Below, piece by piece: positions 1 to 5,649 of a DNA stretch of 9,452 nucleotides. Below the pieces are notes generated by a model that made no database searches, was not told where the DNA came from, and saw only the letters and a list, made by a program, of their open reading frames with translations. How positions within the stretch are numbered: position 1 is the first letter of the stretch; each line of letters opens with the position of its first letter. The stretch is from Desulfotignum sp. GTDB taxonomy: Bacteria > Desulfobacterota > Desulfobacteria > Desulfobacterales > Desulfobacteraceae. Position numbers and translations under genes: made by a program. The stretch is taken from the NCBI GenBank assembly GCA_011390235.1, contig JAABSS010000465.1, forward strand, positions 1 through 9,452, read 5' to 3'.

Positions 1-812
1 GCAAAGAGCAATGGAAAGATCTGTTTCATGAATCCCCAGGTGGAATCGATCCAGGACACGCGTTCATCCTTGGTGAACCAGGCTTTTAGCATCCATCCCA
101 AAGCAATTAAAAGAATAATGGTAATAACCCATTTGGCGGCGAAAATGGCCGGCCAGAGACCTGTTGCATTCGGAGCCGGTTTGGCAAAGGCGGCAAAAAT
201 AAGGATCAGGACCATGGTCAGAATATAGATGCTGTCCTGGAAAAGGGTCCGGCCCTTGTCATCTTCATCCGGCACATAGATCTGGCCCCCGGTTCTGGCC
301 ATGTCATCTTTTTTAAAGATCACCGACATCAACAGGCCCGTGATGACTGCAAAAACAACGGCACCAATGGCCCGGGCAAGGCCCAGCTGCCATCCCAGGA
401 TCTTGGCGGTCATGGTGATGGCCAGGACATTGATGGCCGGCCCGGAATACAAAAATGCGGTGGCCGGGCCGATACCCGCCCCCCGGGTGTAGATGCCGGC
501 AAACAGCGGCAGCACCGTGCAGGAGCAGACCGCCAGGATGGTGCCGGAAACCGATGCCACCGAATAGGACAAAATTTTACTGGCCTGGTTGCCGAAATAT
601 TTGAGTATTGATGCCTGGGATACGAATACGGCAATGGCACCGGCAATGAAAAACGCCGGGATCAAGCAGTTCAAAACATGTTCTCTGGCATATTCCTGGA
701 GCATCATGAATGCTTCCAGCCCGGACTGCCGGATCAACGGATCGTCCCAGGGCATGAAATAGGCCATGAGAAACAAAGCCACCAGAATGAGCAGTTTGGT
801 TTTTTCTTTCAT
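1..812 (-). CDS. UPF0718/ArsP-type permease, C-terminus beyond window
   Basis: This is an integral membrane permease of the UPF0718 (DUF318) family. Members include ArsP, which exports trivalent organoarsenicals, and other permeases of unknown substrate. About 270 residues are visible and the C-terminus runs off the left edge. The translation shows hydrophobic segments near residues 5-20, 47-65, 83-105, 115-135, 146-166, 194-210 and 225-243. The family hallmark CSCTVLPLF lies at 95-103 (CSC at 96-98), followed by RGAGIGPATAFLYSGPAIN (110-128). A charged loop (KKDD to DEDDKG, 167-187) separates the two halves. The ATG at 810-812 has an AAAGGAG site 7 bases upstream. It follows the arsR stop by 25 bases, so the two are very likely cotranscribed and controlled by that repressor. 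Substrate is not determinable: arsenical, other metal or thiol-reactive compound. The family call is firm; a role in arsenic efflux is inferred from the neighbour. Confidence 0.88.
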   Translation of the reverse strand, partial: MKEKTKLLILVALFLMAYFMPWDDPLIRQSGLEAFMMLQEYAREHVLNCLIPAFFIAGAIAVFVSQASILKYFGNQASKILSYSVASVSGTILAVCSCTVLPLFAGIYTRGAGIGPATAFLYSGPAINVLAITMTAKILGWQLGLARAIGAVVFAVITGLLMSVIFKKDDMARTGGQIYVPDEDDKGRTLFQDSIYILTMVLILIFAAFAKPAPNATGLWPAIFAAKWVITIILLIALGWMLKAWFTKDERVSWIDSTWGFMKQIFPLLF

Positions 813-837
813 TATGGAAAACTCCTTTGTGAAACAA

Positions 838-1185
838 TCAGTTTCGGTTCAAAATGATATTACGGTCAATGGCAGGCAGGTGCCGGACCATGGTTTGCAC
901 TTCCGGATCATCTTCCAGCCAGTGGTGGAGATGGCTGATCAGGCTTGCGGCAAACTGGCTCTGGGTGCCGTCCGCCAGTTTGTAATTCACCCACAGCCCG
1001 TTTTTCTGATAGGTTATCAGGCCTGCATCTTCCAGGATTTTCAAATGTTTGCTGGTGGTGGACTGGGCCTTATCCAGGGCGGTCTGGATTTCACACACGC
1101 ACATGGTTTTGTGCTGAAGCATTTTCATGATTTTAACCCGGGCCGGATCAGACAAGGCTTTCATGACTTTGATAAATTCTTTCAT
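838..1185 (-). CDS. arsR: ArsR/SmtB-family metalloregulatory repressor
   Basis: A 115-residue winged-helix repressor of the ArsR/SmtB family, the usual length. It starts with the typical KALSDPARVKIMKML helix (9-23). The recognition-helix region is AQSTTSKHLKILEDAGLI (40-57) and the wing is YQKNGLWVNYKL (59-70). Cysteines 29 and 31 lie in a CVCEI motif at the position of the arsenite-sensing ELCVCDL motif of classical ArsR, so a trivalent metalloid or soft metal is the likely inducer. By family knowledge, metal binding releases the operator. The ATG at 1183-1185 has a weak AGGAA site. The gene heads an operon with the permease downstream. A sigma70-like promoter overlapped by a dyad lies about 110-150 bases upstream, and the same dyad recurs in front of the DUF1573 gene. 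This suggests autoregulation plus control of that second unit. A gene symbol beyond arsR-like cannot be assigned. Confidence 0.93.
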   Translation of the reverse strand: MKEFIKVMKALSDPARVKIMKMLQHKTMCVCEIQTALDKAQSTTSKHLKILEDAGLITYQKNGLWVNYKLADGTQSQFAASLISHLHHWLEDDPEVQTMVRHLPAIDRNIILNRN

Positions 1186-1291
1186 GGTCGGTTCCTGTTA
1201 TAGTAAAAAATATATTACATCACAGTTACTGTCAGGGCAGGGGCTGGGCAGCACCACTTGTCCCCCAGCTGCCTGGATTTGGCGCTACCTT

Positions 1292-1338
1292 AATATATCG
1301 TTAAAACCGAATATATAGTTGTAGGGCCTGTTTGTCAA
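1292..1338 (-). promoter_or_regulatory. arsR promoter with overlapping ArsR-type operator
   Basis: Read on the minus strand, TTGACA (1333-1338) is followed after exactly 17 bases by TATATT (1310-1315), a near-consensus sigma70 promoter. Over the -10 box and start region lies an AT-rich imperfect inverted repeat at 1292-1318. On the plus strand its arms are ATATATCG and CGAATATAT, separated by TTAAAAC. This is the expected place for a repressor operator. The same 27 bases with two substitutions recur at 2257-2283. The predicted leader to the arsR ATG is about 115 bases. A weaker candidate, CTGACA (1230-1235), 17 bases, TATTTT (1207-1212), lies closer to the gene and cannot be excluded as a second promoter. 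Binding by the encoded ArsR is inferred. Confidence 0.72.
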
Positions 1339-1384
1339 CACCTGTGGAAAATTTTTCTGGGAGGTTGCACACTGTTAAACCAAA

Positions 1385-1426
1385 CACACCCGTGGAAAAC
1401 AATCAGAATTGCCTGCCACGGGTGTG
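1385..1426 (-). terminator. Nested hairpin, probable terminator of the DUF1573 gene
   Basis: A perfect 11-bp inverted repeat (CACACCCGTGG at 1385-1395 and CCACGGGTGTG at 1416-1426) encloses 20 bases. Those 20 bases contain a second 4-bp stem (CAAT/ATTG at 1400-1403 and 1408-1411) with a four-base loop. It lies 54 bases past the stop of the DUF1573 gene and before the arsR promoter, where a terminator would be needed. On the minus strand the tract after it, TTTGGTTT, is only moderately T-rich, so termination is plausible rather than certain. Between this hairpin and the stop there is a smaller TGCCC/GGGCA stem (about 1450-1463). Confidence 0.55.
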
Positions 1427-1480
1427 GGAAAAAGATCGAATAACGGCCATGCCCTGCCGGGCACAACAAAGCATAAAAGA

Positions 1481-2191
1481 TTACGGCTGAAGGTGGCCGG
1501 ACACCCGGACCCTGATATCTCTTTTGGGGGTGGTGTCTGTTTTCAGAACAATGATATCAAAATACCTGCCGGCCCCTTGTTTTTTGTTGTTAACAGTCAG
1601 CAGAAAATAATTGTCCGGCGGGGTTCCCTTTTTTTCAATGGTGAAGTCAATGTCTTTGCCCACTTTTGCCTGTGCACTGGTGATGTCAAAATCGGGCACG
1701 GCAGCCGGGATGATCTTTACCTGGGCCGAGATTTTTTCACCCGGTTTTCCCCGGAGGCTGACAATCTCCGGTGTCAGACGTGCCATTTGTCTGACCTCAC
1801 CGGACATGGAAATGGTGAATATCCGGTAGGCAGGATCATTGGTGTGGATTTTAACCACTTCTCTGACCATTCTGCCGCCATAGCCCTGTGTTGAAAATGT
1901 TGCTTTTATTTTCCCTTCTTCCCCCGGAAGAATCAGCCGGTCACTGGTGGCTGCGGTGCACCCTCAGCCCGATTCAATCTTGAGGATTTCCAGGGGGGCG
2001 GTGCCGGTATTGCTGAGGGTAAATTCATGGGTAACCACATCCCCTTCAATGACCGGATCAAACTTGTAACTGGGGTCTGTTATGGAACCGCTGGGGGTTC
2101 CCTGGGTGGCGGTGGATGATGATGATGAGTCTGCATACAACGGCTGGATCCACAACAAAGCCAGCATCAGCAGGAATAACCATTTTTTCAT
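1481..2191 (-). CDS. Secreted DUF1573 protein, apparent selenoprotein (Sec76)
   Basis: Reading through one in-frame TGA (1964-1966) gives a continuous 236-residue protein. Without readthrough there are only a 75-codon piece and a downstream piece in the same frame. Residues 1-20 are a signal peptide (MKKWLFLLMLALLWIQPLYA), followed by a Ser-rich linker. The DUF1573 (ASH/Ig-like) domain spans about 42-135: a YKFDPVIEGDVVTHEFTLSN strand pair, TGTAPLEILKIESG, then U-GCTAA at 76-80, LPGEEGKI, and the VKIHTNDP repeat. Family members normally have (S/G)CGCT here, so the TGA replaces the first Cys of the conserved pair and Cys78 is retained. Residues 136-236 form a second beta-rich region. The ATG at 2189-2191 has AAAGGAG 10 bases upstream. 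The gene has its own promoter, almost identical to that of arsR, so arsenic- or metal-type induction is likely. The protein is presumably periplasmic and its role is unknown. A nonsense mutation or sequencing error (TGC to TGA) is the alternative. Confidence 0.82.
1916..1953 (-). promoter_or_regulatory. Candidate bacterial SECIS hairpins after the in-frame TGA
   Basis: In the mRNA (minus strand) two hairpins follow the UGA. The first, CAGCC/GGCUG (pairing 1949-1953 with 1934-1938), has a 10-base loop containing AGUGA. The second, stronger one has a 7-bp stem UUCUUCC/GGAAGAA (1926-1932 with 1916-1922) and a GGG loop, beginning 38 bases after the UGA. Bacterial SECIS elements need a stem-loop shortly downstream of UGA with a G early in the apical loop. 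The second hairpin meets the loop rule but lies at the outer distance limit, while the first is nearer but has a short stem. Both are read by eye and neither is proof. Confidence 0.45.
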
Positions 2192-2256
2192 TTACAACTA
2201 ACTCCTTTGCATACTTTGGGGGGCTCCATGGGTTGGATTCCGATTCCCCGGTTGAC

Positions 2257-2303
2257 AATATATCTTTAAAACGGAATATATAGATTCATAGATCCTACGT
2301 CAA
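2257..2303 (-). promoter_or_regulatory. Promoter and ArsR-type operator of the DUF1573 gene
   Basis: On the minus strand TTGACG (2298-2303) is followed after 17 bases by TATATT (2275-2280). The AT-rich imperfect dyad at 2257-2283 covers the -10 box. It matches the arsR operator (1292-1318) at 25 of 27 positions and sits at the identical register relative to the -10 and -35 boxes. The start codon lies about 85 bases downstream of the -10 box. The most economical reading is that the nearby ArsR represses both transcripts. Binding is inferred, not shown. Confidence 0.7.
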
Positions 2304-2308
2304 CCCAT

Positions 2309-2449
2309 TTCTTTATCGGCTGCAGGCAGGTCAAAAAGATCGTGCTGTACATTGAGACCGGCCTGTTGGCGGAGGCAGCCAAAAACGGGGACCAGATAAA
2401 GGTGTTCATGGGTGATTACGGTAGATGGACCCTGCGGCTGGTGCGATAG
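2309..2449 (+). pseudogene. Possible orphan C-terminal gene fragment
   Basis: About 46 codons on the plus strand end in TAG (2447-2449) and read like real protein: CRQVKKIVLYIETGLLAEAA, then KNGDQIKVFMGDYGRWTLRLVR. The third codon positions are GC-rich like the neighbouring genes. There is no convincing start codon or ribosome binding site. The upstream end runs into the promoter of the divergent DUF1573 gene, so if real it is a decayed 3' remnant of a gene. I do not recognise the family. It is the only coding-like content in 2304-2468; a chance open frame is a serious alternative. Confidence 0.3.
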
Positions 2450-2468
2450 AACCATCCTGGGAACCTGT

Positions 2469-3296
2469 TCAGCTGGAAACTATTTTGCCCATCAGCTCTT
2501 TCATGATTTTGGCAGCTGTCATGGCAGTCAACCCGGTGAGATCCCGCCCGGGATTGTATTCCACCAGATCGGCACCGACAATTTTTTTTGCTTTCAGGTT
2601 GTGAATCACGGCTAAGATATCCCGAATTCCAAGTCCGCCGGGCTCCCAGTGTGATACCCCCGGAGCAAAAGCCGGGTCCAGTGCATCCATGTCAAAAGAG
2701 ATGTACAACGGACCGTCAAAGGAAAATTTCAGCGGTCCCTGCCAGTCTTTCATCTCATGAACTTCCACACCGAATTTTTCTGCCTGCTCTTTCTGGTGCC
2801 CGTTCGTGCACCGGATGCCCACCTGGACCAGGCGGTCAATCCGGCTGGTTTCCATGATCCGGGCAAACGGGCAGGCATGGGAAAACCGGTCGTTGTCCAG
2901 TATATCATACAGATCCGGGTGGGCATCGAAATGCAGTATGTTCAGGTGATCATACTTTTGCGCAACAGCCTTGACAACCGGATAGGTGACGGCATGATCT
3001 CCTCCCAGGCAGAATAACGGTGTGTTGTGATCCAGCAGTTCGGTCACCCTGGTCTGAATCTGTGTCAGCGGATCCGGTTCTCCTTCCAGCACCAGATCGC
3101 CTGCATCCTGGATGATGCCCTTCTGCCCCAGATCAATGCCTGATTCGGTCCATTGATTGGAAGACGGGCATGCAAATGCCATGCGGATTTTGGGCGGTGC
3201 CAGGGCCGGTCCCTGCATATAAGAGGAATGGTCATCCCAGGGAATGCCCAAAAGGTTGATGGGTCGGTATTTCATGGTTTGCATGATCCCTTGCAT
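2469..3296 (-). CDS. Agmatinase/arginase-family ureohydrolase
   Basis: A 275-residue enzyme of the ureohydrolase superfamily (agmatinase, arginase, guanidinobutyrase, formimidoylglutamase), which hydrolyses guanidino or related C-N bonds using two Mn ions. All six expected metal ligands are present: His101 in GGDH (98-101), Asp124/His126/Asp128 in FDAHPDLYD (123-131), and Asp202/Asp204 in SFDMDALDPAFAPG (200-213). Glu246 in VEYNP is the conserved late acidic residue. Length is slightly below the usual 290-310. The substrate cannot be fixed; the agmatinase-like motif set favours agmatine or another small guanidine, and putrescine formation is one option. The first ATG (3294-3296) has no Shine-Dalgarno. 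ATGs at 3284 and 3275 follow an AAGGG sequence, so the protein may really begin four or seven residues later. It is last of a loosely spaced minus-strand cluster with the YjbQ-type and CMD-like genes. Confidence 0.9.
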   Translation of the reverse strand: MQGIMQTMKYRPINLLGIPWDDHSSYMQGPALAPPKIRMAFACPSSNQWTESGIDLGQKGIIQDAGDLVLEGEPDPLTQIQTRVTELLDHNTPLFCLGGDHAVTYPVVKAVAQKYDHLNILHFDAHPDLYDILDNDRFSHACPFARIMETSRIDRLVQVGIRCTNGHQKEQAEKFGVEVHEMKDWQGPLKFSFDGPLYISFDMDALDPAFAPGVSHWEPGGLGIRDILAVIHNLKAKKIVGADLVEYNPGRDLTGLTAMTAAKIMKELMGKIVSS

Positions 3297-3409
3297 AATG
3301 GTTGCGGCAATGCCGACAGAAGCATGTCCGGTTTACTGATGACAAAACAGTTCATGGGTATAAAAAACTCCGTGATTGAGAATTTCCAGGCAGGCTCGGC
3401 CGGTATATC

Positions 3410-3826
3410 TTATTCCCCGATTATTTTTACCAGGACCCGTTTTTTTCTTCTGCCGTCAAATTCCCCGTAAAAAATCCGCTCCCAGGTGCCGAAATCCAGT
3501 TTGCCGTCTGTAATGGCGATCACGCTTTCCCTGCCCATGATCTGCCGCTTCATGTGGGCATCGGCATTGTCTTCCCCCACATTGTGCCGGTACTGGGACA
3601 CCGGTTCATGGGGTGCCAGTTTTTCCAGCCATTTGTCATAATCATGATGCAGTCCGGATTCATCATCGTTGATAAAAACCGATGCGGTGATGTGCATGGC
3701 ATTCACCAGAACCAGTCCTTCCGTGATCCCGCTCTCATCAATGCATTGTTGCACATCCGGGGTAATATTGATGAATGCCCGTCTGGCGGGTACCTCAAAC
3801 CACAGTTCTTTTCGATAGGTTTTCAC
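3410..3826 (-). CDS. YjbQ/UPF0047 family protein
   Basis: A 138-residue protein of the YjbQ/UPF0047 family, full length. Family members are small trimeric cytosolic proteins; secondary thiamine-phosphate synthase activity has been attributed to some, but the physiological role is unsettled. Family motifs are all seen: [14 protein letters not shown] (45-58), YRHN (79-82), [13 protein letters not shown] (86-98) with its conserved Asp and His, [15 protein letters not shown] (105-119), and the closing [14 protein letters not shown] (122-135). The start is a GTG at 3824-3826, chosen because AAAGGAG lies four bases upstream and the family N-terminus begins here. The gene lies 97 bases after the CMD-like gene and 113 bases before the ureohydrolase. 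Cotranscription is possible but the gaps are wide, and a small dyad lies in the upstream gap. Confidence 0.92.
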   Translation of the reverse strand: MKTYRKELWFEVPARRAFINITPDVQQCIDESGITEGLVLVNAMHITASVFINDDESGLHHDYDKWLEKLAPHEPVSQYRHNVGEDNADAHMKRQIMGRESVIAITDGKLDFGTWERIFYGEFDGRRKKRVLVKIIGE

Positions 3827-3856
3827 AATGCTCCTTTATGTGTGTCCAAAAACAGA

Positions 3857-3869
3857 TGACAGCCTGTCA
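3857..3869. promoter_or_regulatory. Small perfect dyad upstream of the YjbQ-type gene
   Basis: TGACAG and CTGTCA form a perfect 6-1-6 inverted repeat 31 bases upstream of the GTG start at 3826. The one-base centre is too small for an RNA hairpin, so if functional it would be a protein-binding site. No matching promoter boxes could be placed with confidence. It may be chance. Confidence 0.25.
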
Positions 3870-3923
3870 CATGCAAAAGAAAATGCCGCCATCAGAAAAG
3901 TTGGGAAAGGAAGGTGATGTGGA

Positions 3924-4235
3924 TCAGTTTTTTTCCAGTACCGCATCCACCCATCCAAAGGCAGCCACCATATTGGGAAAACCGGTGGTGGGCATCGCCA
4001 GAAGGACGGCGTGCCGGATTTCTTCTTTGGTGGCACCGCTTTCCATTGCTTTGCGGGTATGGGACATGACAGCGCCCTTTGAATTACCGCCGATGGCAAT
4101 ACCCAGTCTGATCAGGTCCTGGGTTTTTGTGTCCAGGGGACCGGCATCCCGGATATGTTTGCCAAGATCCTGGTAAATGTTAAATACATCAGGGAACGCT
4201 GCGGAAAATTTTTGGTAGATTTCTGGCAGATACAT
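3924..4235 (-). CDS. Carboxymuconolactone decarboxylase-like protein lacking Cys pair
   Basis: A 103-residue protein of the carboxymuconolactone decarboxylase/AhpD-like alpha-helical family, of typical single-domain length. The core reads DTKTQDLIRLGIAIGG (35-50), then SHTRKAMESGATKEEIRHAV (58-77) and GFPNMVAAFGWVDAVL (85-100). AhpD-type peroxidases carry a CxxC about six residues ahead of the conserved His. Here that stretch is NSKGAVMSH and the protein contains no Cys at all, so thiol peroxidase activity is not expected. It belongs to the Cys-free branch whose function is mostly unknown. The ATG at 4233-4235 has GAGAGG seven bases upstream. It may be first in a cluster with the YjbQ-type and ureohydrolase genes. 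Upstream lies only gene debris, and no strong promoter was found. Confidence 0.88.
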   Translation of the reverse strand: MYLPEIYQKFSAAFPDVFNIYQDLGKHIRDAGPLDTKTQDLIRLGIAIGGNSKGAVMSHTRKAMESGATKEEIRHAVLLAMPTTGFPNMVAAFGWVDAVLEKN

Positions 4236-4262
4236 GGGAAAACCTCTCGTGAAAATTTATGG

Positions 4263-4414
4263 TTAAAATAAAATCACATTCCGACAGTCCATGCATAAAC
4301 CGCGATGGTCCAAAAATGCAAGCTCTTTTTTGCTGATATGCTCTCCGGCCAGCATCTGAGGCAGCACCAGGTCCAGCACTGTGATCCGGTAGTGGAGCCC
4401 GCAGGGCGGCGCCC
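4263..4414 (-). pseudogene. Degenerate copy of the 3' end of the MoeA-like gene
   Basis: Bases 4275-4414 align with 5685-5825, the last third of the C-terminal domain of the MoeA-like gene, in the same orientation. By eye there are about 16 substitutions and one single-base deletion, near 88% identity. The translated piece (CGLHYRITVLDLVLPQMLAG, then GLCMDC) mirrors the intact protein. The deletion shifts the frame in the Cys-rich tail and the remnant ends at a TAA (4263-4265). There is no upstream part of the gene: homology stops abruptly at about 4414. It is either debris of a second paralogue or a duplicated end made when the segment 4415-5684 was inserted. Confidence 0.8.
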
Positions 4415-4518
4415 GGGTCCTGGTGGAGGATTTGGAGGAAGGGGATGGTAACCAAAAGGTAGCCCCTTTTTTAATGACGGCTGCCAGAAATTTTTGGAAA
4501 ACAGTATTTTTTTCTTGT

Positions 4519-4584
4519 AGGTTGACAATAACAAACAATTAAGTTTACAATAATTTTGTTTAAGGTTGACAATAAAGCGCGAGG
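4519..4584 (+). repeat. Three direct repeats with exact 22-bp period
   Basis: The motif A(G/A)GTT(G/T)ACAATAA occurs three times, with its TT(G/T)ACAATAA core at 4522-4531, 4544-4553 and 4566-4575. The spacing is 22 bp each time, about two helical turns, so bound proteins would sit on one face. The last copy ends 15 bases before the ATG of the downstream regulator gene. Sequence between cores is not conserved, as expected for protein-binding iterons rather than a tandem duplication. The array overlaps the likely promoter. The winged-helix protein encoded just downstream is the obvious candidate ligand, by inference. Confidence 0.75.
4522..4551 (+). promoter_or_regulatory. Probable promoter inside the 22-bp repeat array
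   Basis: TTGACA (4522-4527) in repeat one and TACAAT (4546-4551) in repeat two form a sigma70-like promoter with an 18-base spacer. The predicted start is near 4558, giving a leader of about 30 bases to the ATG at 4591 with a GAGG site. Because both boxes are parts of the repeats, occupancy of the repeats would directly block or modulate RNA polymerase. Confidence 0.55.
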
Positions 4585-4590
4585 TTCAAA

Positions 4591-5625
4591 ATGGCAAAAT
4601 TAAGAAAACGCGGGGAAACGATTCGGCAGTTCATTCTTGATCATGTTGAAAGTCATCCTTCTGATATCGCACAGATAGCAGCAGAAAAGTTCGATATCTC
4701 ACGACAGGCAATAAATAAACACATGCGGCAACTGATTGAACAAAATACAATGGTTATGTCTGGACACACAAAGGCCCGCCGGTATGGCCTTGCTCCACAT
4801 ACAGAAGTGATAAAAACATTTTCCCTGGATGACAACCTGCAGGAGGATGTGGTCTGGCGCAATGATATGTCTGTTCTGCTTTCCGATTTCCCGGACAATA
4901 TAATTGAAATATGGGGTTACTGTTTCACAGAAATTCTCAATAACGCGATAGATCATTCATCAGGACAAACGGTCAAAATCAGCCTGAAAAAAAATGCCGT
5001 CAGCACAGAGATATATATCCATGACAACGGAGAAGGGATATTTAAAAAAATTCAGCGGGAAATGGGGTTGCTGGATGAACGGCATGCTGTTTTGGAATTA
5101 TCCAAAGGAAAGCTTACAACTGATCCATCACGTCATACAGGAGAGGGTATTTTCTTTTCTTCAAGAATGGTTGATGATTTCCAGATTTTATCAGGAGACA
5201 CATATTTTTCACATAAACATACCGAAGAATCTGATTGGGTTCTTGAGAGATACCAACCAGGCAAAGGCACCTTGGTCTATATGAAGATGAAAAACAACTC
5301 TTCCAGAAACGTCAAAAAAGTTTTTGATGCCTATACCACTACCGAGGATTATGGTTTCAATAAAACGATAGTGCCTGTCCGTCTGGCGCAATACGGGAAC
5401 GAAATGCTTGTGTCCCGTTCGCAAGCCAAAAGGCTTTTGTCAAGGATTGACCGTTTTAAAACCGTGATCCTTGATTTTGAGGGAGTTGATTCCATAGGAC
5501 AGGCGTTTGGAGATGAAATATTCCGGGTGTTTGCAATGAAAAATAAAGACATTATTTTGTTGCATGTAAACGCATCAAAGGAAGTTGAACAGATGATTAT
5601 GCGTGCCCTTTTAAATTCTGATTAA
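4591..5625 (+). CDS. Winged-helix / GHKL ATPase / STAS-like (DUF4325) regulator
   Basis: A 344-residue cytosolic protein with three parts. Residues 5-67 form a winged helix-turn-helix (IAAEKFDISRQAINKHMRQL at 29-48, wing to RRYGL). Residues about 95-235 form a GHKL/HATPase domain with an N-box (TEILNNAIDHS, 113-123; Glu114, Asn118), a G1 box DNGEGI (145-150) and a G2-like HTGEGIFFSS (182-191). Residues about 250-344 match the STAS-like DUF4325 domain (VDSIGQAFGDEIFRVF, 299-314). No His-phosphorylation helix or membrane segment is seen, so it is not a classical sensor kinase. It resembles an anti-sigma-factor-type ATPase joined to its STAS partner and a DNA-binding head. It is the only plus-strand gene, more AT-rich than its neighbours, and preceded by the 22-bp repeats, which suggests transfer and autoregulation. 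Its targets are unknown. Confidence 0.87.
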   Translation: MAKLRKRGETIRQFILDHVESHPSDIAQIAAEKFDISRQAINKHMRQLIEQNTMVMSGHTKARRYGLAPHTEVIKTFSLDDNLQEDVVWRNDMSVLLSDFPDNIIEIWGYCFTEILNNAIDHSSGQTVKISLKKNAVSTEIYIHDNGEGIFKKIQREMGLLDERHAVLELSKGKLTTDPSRHTGEGIFFSSRMVDDFQILSGDTYFSHKHTEESDWVLERYQPGKGTLVYMKMKNNSSRNVKKVFDAYTTTEDYGFNKTIVPVRLAQYGNEMLVSRSQAKRLLSRIDRFKTVILDFEGVDSIGQAFGDEIFRVFAMKNKDIILLHVNASKEVEQMIMRALLNSD

Positions 5626-5649
5626 TCTTTTGCCCGGGGTAACCGTGGA

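Noticed and set aside
1207..1235. CTGACA, 17 bases, TATTTT, plus the ACAGTTACTGT dyad (1222-1232), as the main arsR promoter.
   Set aside because: The boxes are poorer than those at 1310-1338, which also carry the operator shared with the DUF1573 gene. I keep it only as a possible secondary promoter.
1481..2191. DUF1573 locus as an ordinary pseudogene or as two separate genes.
   Set aside because: No frameshift exists, the codon after TGA continues the conserved motif, the downstream piece has no start with a ribosome binding site at the right place, and the promoter is well preserved.
2251..2283. Plus-strand promoter TTGACA at 2252 driving the fragment at 2309-2449.
   Set aside because: The -10 candidates fall inside the shared operator dyad with poor spacing, and there is no start codon or ribosome binding site for a plus-strand gene.
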